Shown one piece after another: positions 60,900-64,000 of a DNA stretch of 64,000 bases; the stretch's first letter is position 1; each line of letters starts with the position of its first letter. The DNA comes from Halovenus aranensis. Its GTDB lineage: Archaea; Halobacteriota; Halobacteria; Halobacteriales; Haloarculaceae. The stretch lies in assembly GCF_900100385.1 (NCBI RefSeq), contig NZ_FNFC01000003.1:1-64000 (forward strand), in the 5' to 3' direction. A model generated the notes under the pieces. That model was not told the origin of the DNA. It ran no database searches and worked only from the letters and a program-made list of their open reading frames with translations. A program made the position numbers and the translations under genes.

Positions 60900-61976
60900 T
60901 TATCGCGTGAGCGGCATCGAGTAGCTCTGTTCGCGGTCACGAACCGTCTCCCATGTCAGTTCACAGTCACAGGAGACTTGCTCGAAGACTGCCGGGTCCT
61001 GTCGGAGATTGAAATCTTTGATTGCCCGCTGGACACGGTCGTCGCACTCGCCACAGTTGTGCGGGCCACGGTCGCTGCCGTGGCCGACTGGGTCCGAAAC
61101 GACGATAACGTCTTCATCGGCAGTCCCTTCGAGGACTGCGGCGACACTCCAGAGCCACGGCGGCCGGTAGCCGTCACCGAAATAGAGGTCTTCGACCATC
61201 GTATGCCGCTGAACGTTACAGGGATTCATCGAGACAGTGTGACAGCCCTCGACGCCAGCACACCGCTCGACCGAGCGCACCATATCCTCAATGGCCTCCG
61301 CCTCCGAGAGGAACGCGGGCTTCATGAGGAGGTATGCTTTGATACCGGCGTCACAGTCGACAGCGGCCTCGGCCGCCCGCTCGAACTCTGAGAAATCGAA
61401 GTACTTGTTGACACAGTCGTGGCGCACCCGGTCGGTCGCCGTCTCCAGTCCGATGGCGATGTCGGTTTCGATACCGTGGTCGGTGAAGTCGGTTATTTTC
61501 TCGCGGTCGACGAAGTCGGGAAGTGACTCGACAACCATGCGGTCGCGGTCGGCGAACGTCTCGGCGATGGCTTTCCGTGTCTCGGCGGGCACCTCGCGTT
61601 CGTCGAGGAACGAGCCGGACGTGTAGATCTTTACCTGTCCGGCGGGCTCGTCGGCGCTCTCTGCCTCGTGGTCGAGACATTTCTCGACCTGTGTCATCAG
61701 GTCCTCGTGGGCGACCGTGCCGCCGTCGACGCTCTCTGCGACGTAGCCACACATCGTACAGCCGCCGGCGCGGGCCCACCGACAGCCGCCGGTGTTGAGG
61801 ATGATAGTCAGCGAGTCGTAGACGCCGTCTGGCGTGTTGTCCTCGTCGAGCCAGACCCGGGTCGGCTCGGTAGGGTCGTAGGTTTCGTCTTTCCGGGAGC
61901 GTATCTCCCGCATCGCCTGATTGTGGGCGTCCATCCCCTTGCCCTCCTCGTAGACCTCTGGGCTCGGCTTGCTCAT
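60900..61976 (-). CDS. Archaeosine biosynthesis radical SAM protein RaSEA
   Basis: 358 aa. The cluster reads GGCRWARAGGCTMCGYVAES, a CX7CX2C spacing rather than the usual CX3CX2C, which is known for this family. Other marks are KIYTSGSFLDEREVP, ESLPDFVDREKI, and the C-terminal CGECDD and CDCELTWE. RaSEA and ArcS convert preQ0-tRNA to archaeosine at position 15 of tRNA; the ArcS gene is not in the window. Confidence 0.9.
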   Translation of the reverse strand: MSKPSPEVYEEGKGMDAHNQAMREIRSRKDETYDPTEPTRVWLDEDNTPDGVYDSLTIILNTGGCRWARAGGCTMCGYVAESVDGGTVAHEDLMTQVEKCLDHEAESADEPAGQVKIYTSGSFLDEREVPAETRKAIAETFADRDRMVVESLPDFVDREKITDFTDHGIETDIAIGLETATDRVRHDCVNKYFDFSEFERAAEAAVDCDAGIKAYLLMKPAFLSEAEAIEDMVRSVERCAGVEGCHTVSMNPCNVQRHTMVEDLYFGDGYRPPWLWSVAAVLEGTADEDVIVVSDPVGHGSDRGPHNCGECDDRVQRAIKDFNLRQDPAVFEQVSCDCELTWETVRDREQSYSMPLTR

Positions 61977-62088
61977 TACCGACCGATAGCGGCCCAGGAA
62001 CTAAACGCCCTGCGATTGAGTGCCCGCCATACCATCGACACCAACGGCGCGTGTTCGAACGGTACCGATTCCTGCGTCCGTCGTGACG

Positions 62089-63198
62089 CTACTCTGACTG
62101 AACCGTCACGACGGTGTGGTCCGTGCCGGTCTTTCGGCCGACGACTTGGCCGACCTGTTCGAGGTACGTGTCGAGGTTCAGCGTCCGGTGGTGGACGACC
62201 GAAAGCTCGCCGTCGGAACCGAGGACTCGCCCGACACCGGAGAACAGCTCCGAAAGGACGCCGCTTCCGGCGTGGGTCGGCGGGTTACACAGAACGCGGT
62301 CGACCGTGGTATCGACCCCCCGAAGACAGTCCGCAGTGAGGACTCGCCCGTCGACGCCGGTGGCGTCCAGTGTGGCCCTCGCGCAGGCGGTCGCACGGAC
62401 GTTGTCGTCGGTCAGGATTACCTCGGCGTCGGCACTCGCCGCGGCGTATGCCCCGACTGGCCCGTATCCGCAGGCGAGATCGAGAACCGTCTCGCCGTCC
62501 TCGACGGTCGCTGTTTCGAGCAGGAGTCGCGTTCCGTCGTCGAGGTCGCCCGGGGAGAACAGCCCCGGCTCGGTGACCATCGTCAAGTCGACGCTGTCGA
62601 CGCAGGCGGTTACCGTCCGGCGGGTAACGAACTCGGAGGCGTCGACGTTCTTGCCCCGGGTCGCTTCGAGGACTCGGCAACCGCCGTCTCGACGTACTGT
62701 TTCGACCGCCGTGGCGTGGTCCGCGAGACAGCGTTCGTATCGTTCCACTCCGGCAGTGCTGTCCCCGGCGACGTAGAGCCGTCCCCCATCGCGGAGTACA
62801 GAGAGCGCGTCGACGAGTCGCTGTTTTCCGACTGCAAGGGGAGTGTATGGATTCGGCGCGTAACAGACGGTATCGAACGTCTCTTCAAGGGCGGCTGGCC
62901 CGGCCAGAGCGATGTCGGCCGACGCGCCGTTTCGGTCGTGGTTCTCCCGAGCGATGCGGGCTGCTCGGGCACTGGTCTCGGTCATCCTGACAGTTCCCGC
63001 CGCGGCGTCGAGCACAGTCGGAACGACGCCGTAGTTCCCCTGAACGACGAGTACGTCGCCAAGTGACAGGTCCCACAGCGTGTCGAGTAACAGGAGTTCG
63101 GACGTGCGGAACGCATCGGAGGAGTGCAGTCCGTCGGCGGTACCGAAGCGATATGTGTCGGGGCCGTCGGTGACCTGTGCTTCCAGAGAGAGCGTCAT
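62089..63198 (-). CDS. RsmC/RlmG-like rRNA (guanine-N2) methyltransferase
   Basis: 369 aa. N-terminal inactive copy plus C-terminal catalytic copy: DGTRLLLETATVEDGETVLDLACGYGPVGAY (motif I), LTDDNVRATACARATL, and the catalytic RVLCNPPTHAGSG (NPP[FY]-type, here Thr-His after NPP). Layout matches RsmC. ATG at 63198 is chosen; an in-frame start at 63225 exists. Confidence 0.83.
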   Translation of the reverse strand: MTLSLEAQVTDGPDTYRFGTADGLHSSDAFRTSELLLLDTLWDLSLGDVLVVQGNYGVVPTVLDAAAGTVRMTETSARAARIARENHDRNGASADIALAGPAALEETFDTVCYAPNPYTPLAVGKQRLVDALSVLRDGGRLYVAGDSTAGVERYERCLADHATAVETVRRDGGCRVLEATRGKNVDASEFVTRRTVTACVDSVDLTMVTEPGLFSPGDLDDGTRLLLETATVEDGETVLDLACGYGPVGAYAAASADAEVILTDDNVRATACARATLDATGVDGRVLTADCLRGVDTTVDRVLCNPPTHAGSGVLSELFSGVGRVLGSDGELSVVHHRTLNLDTYLEQVGQVVGRKTGTDHTVVTVQSE

Positions 63199-63637
63199 GA
63201 CCGACCACCTCCCTGCAGCCGGCAAGCGGACGGCCGTTCAGCGTGGGTCGGCCGGTTCGTGATTCGCGAGCGGTACGGTCGTGGTCGTTGCGTGAGTCGC
63301 ATTGATGATGGGCATCGGTGGCTGGCAGTCTGCGTGCTGGACCTGCACACCCCAACGGAAGCGACTCGTCTCTGTCGTGAAAGGAGCGGCTCGCGGCAAA
63401 ACAGCTACCGAAGGGTGCGCGAGCCAGTGGCCGAAAGCGTAACGCCACCCAGTCCGCGTCGGACGGCCCGGGTAACGCCCACAGCCGGCCAGCCGGTCGT
63501 CACCGCTTAGATGCGGAGAGACGACCTGGAGGCCCTGTTCAATGTGGATGAGTGTTTACGGGAGTGAAATTTATAGATTGTGGTCGGGCGACCCTCAAGT
63601 AGCAAGATTCTTCCCGCTACGTATCGGACCAAATTGT
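63199..63637 (+). other. 439-nt non-coding gap with potential structured RNA
   Basis: No convincing protein in any frame: the long + frame (63124-63510) and the minus frame (62885-63448) are basic and irregular, unlike neighbours. The region contains an 8-bp perfect hairpin (63388-63395 GGCTCGCG with 63418-63425 CGCGAGCC), and a 5-bp one (GTCCG 63452-63456 with CGGAC 63460-63464). TTTATAG at 63570-63576 is a promoter for rpl18a. Confidence 0.5.
63570..63576 (+). promoter_or_regulatory. TATA box of the rpl18a-pfdA operon
   Basis: TTTATAG with a purine-rich stretch (GGAGTGAAA) before it. Transcription should start near 63602, giving a leader of about 36 nt to ATG 63638. Confidence 0.55.
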
Positions 63638-63811
63638 ATGAGTGAATACACGGTCACTGGGCGCTGGAAGGCCCGGGATGGCTGGCAGACTTTCGAGAAA
63701 GAGCTCGAAGCAGAAAACGAGAACGTCGCGACAGAGCACGTCTACGCGAACTTCGGCTCGAAACACGGGCTCAAGCGGCCGCAGGTCGAAATCGAAGAGG
63801 TGTCACAATGA
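63638..63811 (+). CDS. rpl18a: 50S ribosomal protein L18Ae (LX)
   Basis: 57 aa, as in archaeal LX. SEYTVTGRWKARDGWQTFEKELEAENE and the C-terminal VYANFGSKHGLKRPQVEIEEV match the family; it stabilises rRNA near the tRNA exit region. The stop overlaps the prefoldin start (ATGA 63808-63811). The usual partner genes (L31e, eIF6) are not upstream here. Confidence 0.95.
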   Translation: MSEYTVTGRWKARDGWQTFEKELEAENENVATEHVYANFGSKHGLKRPQVEIEEVSQ

Positions 63812-64000
63812 GCCTCGGTGGCGGCGGTGGCGGTGGCGGCGGGCAGCTACAGGAAATCGCACAGGCTATCGAAGAAATCGAACAGCAACAGGAAGTCCTG
63901 CAAGGCGAAATCTCCTCGCTGCAGACAGAAAAGAGCGAAATCGACGACGCCGTCGAAGCAATCGAGACGCTCGAGTCTGATTCGATGGTTCAAGTCCCGC
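63808..64000 (+). CDS. pfdA: Prefoldin subunit alpha (partial)
   Basis: The first 64 codons are visible: MSLGGGGGGGGQLQEIAQAI, then EEIEQQQEVLQGEISSLQTEK coiled coil and SDSMVQVP, the start of the beta region. The Gly-rich N-terminus is common in haloarchaeal PfdA. It passes unfolded chains to the thermosome. The gene runs past the window edge. Confidence 0.93.
   Translation, partial: MSLGGGGGGGGGQLQEIAQAIEEIEQQQEVLQGEISSLQTEKSEIDDAVEAIETLESDSMVQVP

Noticed and set aside
60900-61976. Damaged radical SAM motif (CX7CX2C)
   Set aside because: This spacing is the normal state for the RaSEA family.
63300-63330. C/D box sRNA (TTGATGAT at about 63303)
   Set aside because: The C box lacks the purine start and no CTGA D box follows within 60 nt.
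63124-63510. Long + strand frame (128 codons) after the RsmC-like gene
   Set aside because: Its product is basic, Cys- and Arg-rich and irregular, it overlaps the start of the methyltransferase gene, and it has no promoter. Neighbouring real proteins are acidic.
63199-63637. RNase P RNA or 7S (SRP) RNA gene
   Set aside because: The conserved GAGGAAA-UCC and ACAGAA blocks of RNase P RNA and the GGAAGG/AGCAG loop of SRP RNA were not found on either strand.
1-64000. Insertion sequences, prophage, CRISPR array, replication origin
   Set aside because: No transposase, integrase, Cas, or Orc1/Cdc6 gene is seen, and no repeat series with equal spacers. The only repeats are short and local.

Overview
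The window is chromosomal DNA of a halophilic archaeon (class Halobacteria). The evidence is consistent throughout: high GC, strongly acidic proteins, Tat-type lipoprotein signals, a PGF-CTERM tail, TATA boxes about 25-30 nt before start codons with leaderless genes, AglD-like glycosyltransferase, archaeal-type ProS and IleS, GTP cyclohydrolase III, RaSEA, ribosomal protein LX, prefoldin and a bacterioopsin-era halobacterial transducer (Htr). No transposase, CRISPR array, integrase, rRNA or replication-origin gene is visible; the region looks like core genome with scattered small accessory genes.

Layout. 1-1.2 kb: purS-purQ (FGAM synthase subunits). 1.2-2.1 kb: zinc-ribbon ArsR-type regulator, divergent from the succinate dehydrogenase operon sdhCDBA (2.2-5.7 kb). 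5.8-7.0 kb: GT87/DUF2029 membrane protein. 7.05-11.6 kb: a potassium module, with two tandem membrane proteins carrying RCK_C (TrkA-C) domains facing a two-part K+ channel (TVGYGD filter plus RCK). One of the pair has a roughly 300-residue acidic tail containing three copies of a short linear motif. 11.6-16.2 kb: 48-aa microprotein, hemB, a methyl-accepting transducer and small genes. 16.4-22 kb: HD hydrolase, LysE exporter, small Zn proteins, DICT regulator, DUF2270, and a GT2-flippase fusion like AglD. 22.1-30 kb: Tat-exported penicillin-acylase-family enzyme, phosphohexomutase, ileS with a long leader. 30-36 kb: methyltransferase, 6-phosphogluconate dehydrogenase, a pair of PH-domain membrane proteins, PadR regulator, GH-like TIM-barrel protein and a 24-aa membrane peptide.

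36-50 kb: DUF1405 protein, proS, acetyltransferase, lipoproteins, rlmE plus an AIR-synthase-like gene, a three-gene acetoacetyl-CoA forming/reducing operon (reductase, thiolase, OB-fold protein), a two-gene cobalamin-independent methionine synthase, SDR, small zinc-finger proteins and the TbsP regulator. 50-60 kb: cupin, menB, GST-like protein, 7TM histidine kinase, acidic 60-aa protein, XRE regulator, tRNA-Thr(UGU), and two oligopeptide-type ABC permease genes placed tail to tail. 58-64 kb: acetyltransferase, CBS protein, GTP cyclohydrolase III, a lipobox plus PGF-CTERM surface protein, RaSEA (tRNA archaeosine), an RsmC-like rRNA methyltransferase, a 440-nt non-coding gap, then rpl18a (LX) and the start of prefoldin alpha.

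The strongest candidates for something not described are: the channel/RCK_C module with its repeat-bearing acidic tail; the convergent ABC permease genes whose 3' ends form a 17-bp hairpin across both stop codons; the tRNA-Thr with a replaced U8/A14 core; the long inverted repeat before the 60-aa acidic protein; the G-quadruplex tract near gnd; and the structured non-coding gap before rpl18a. All functional calls come from reading the sequence only; no database search was run.
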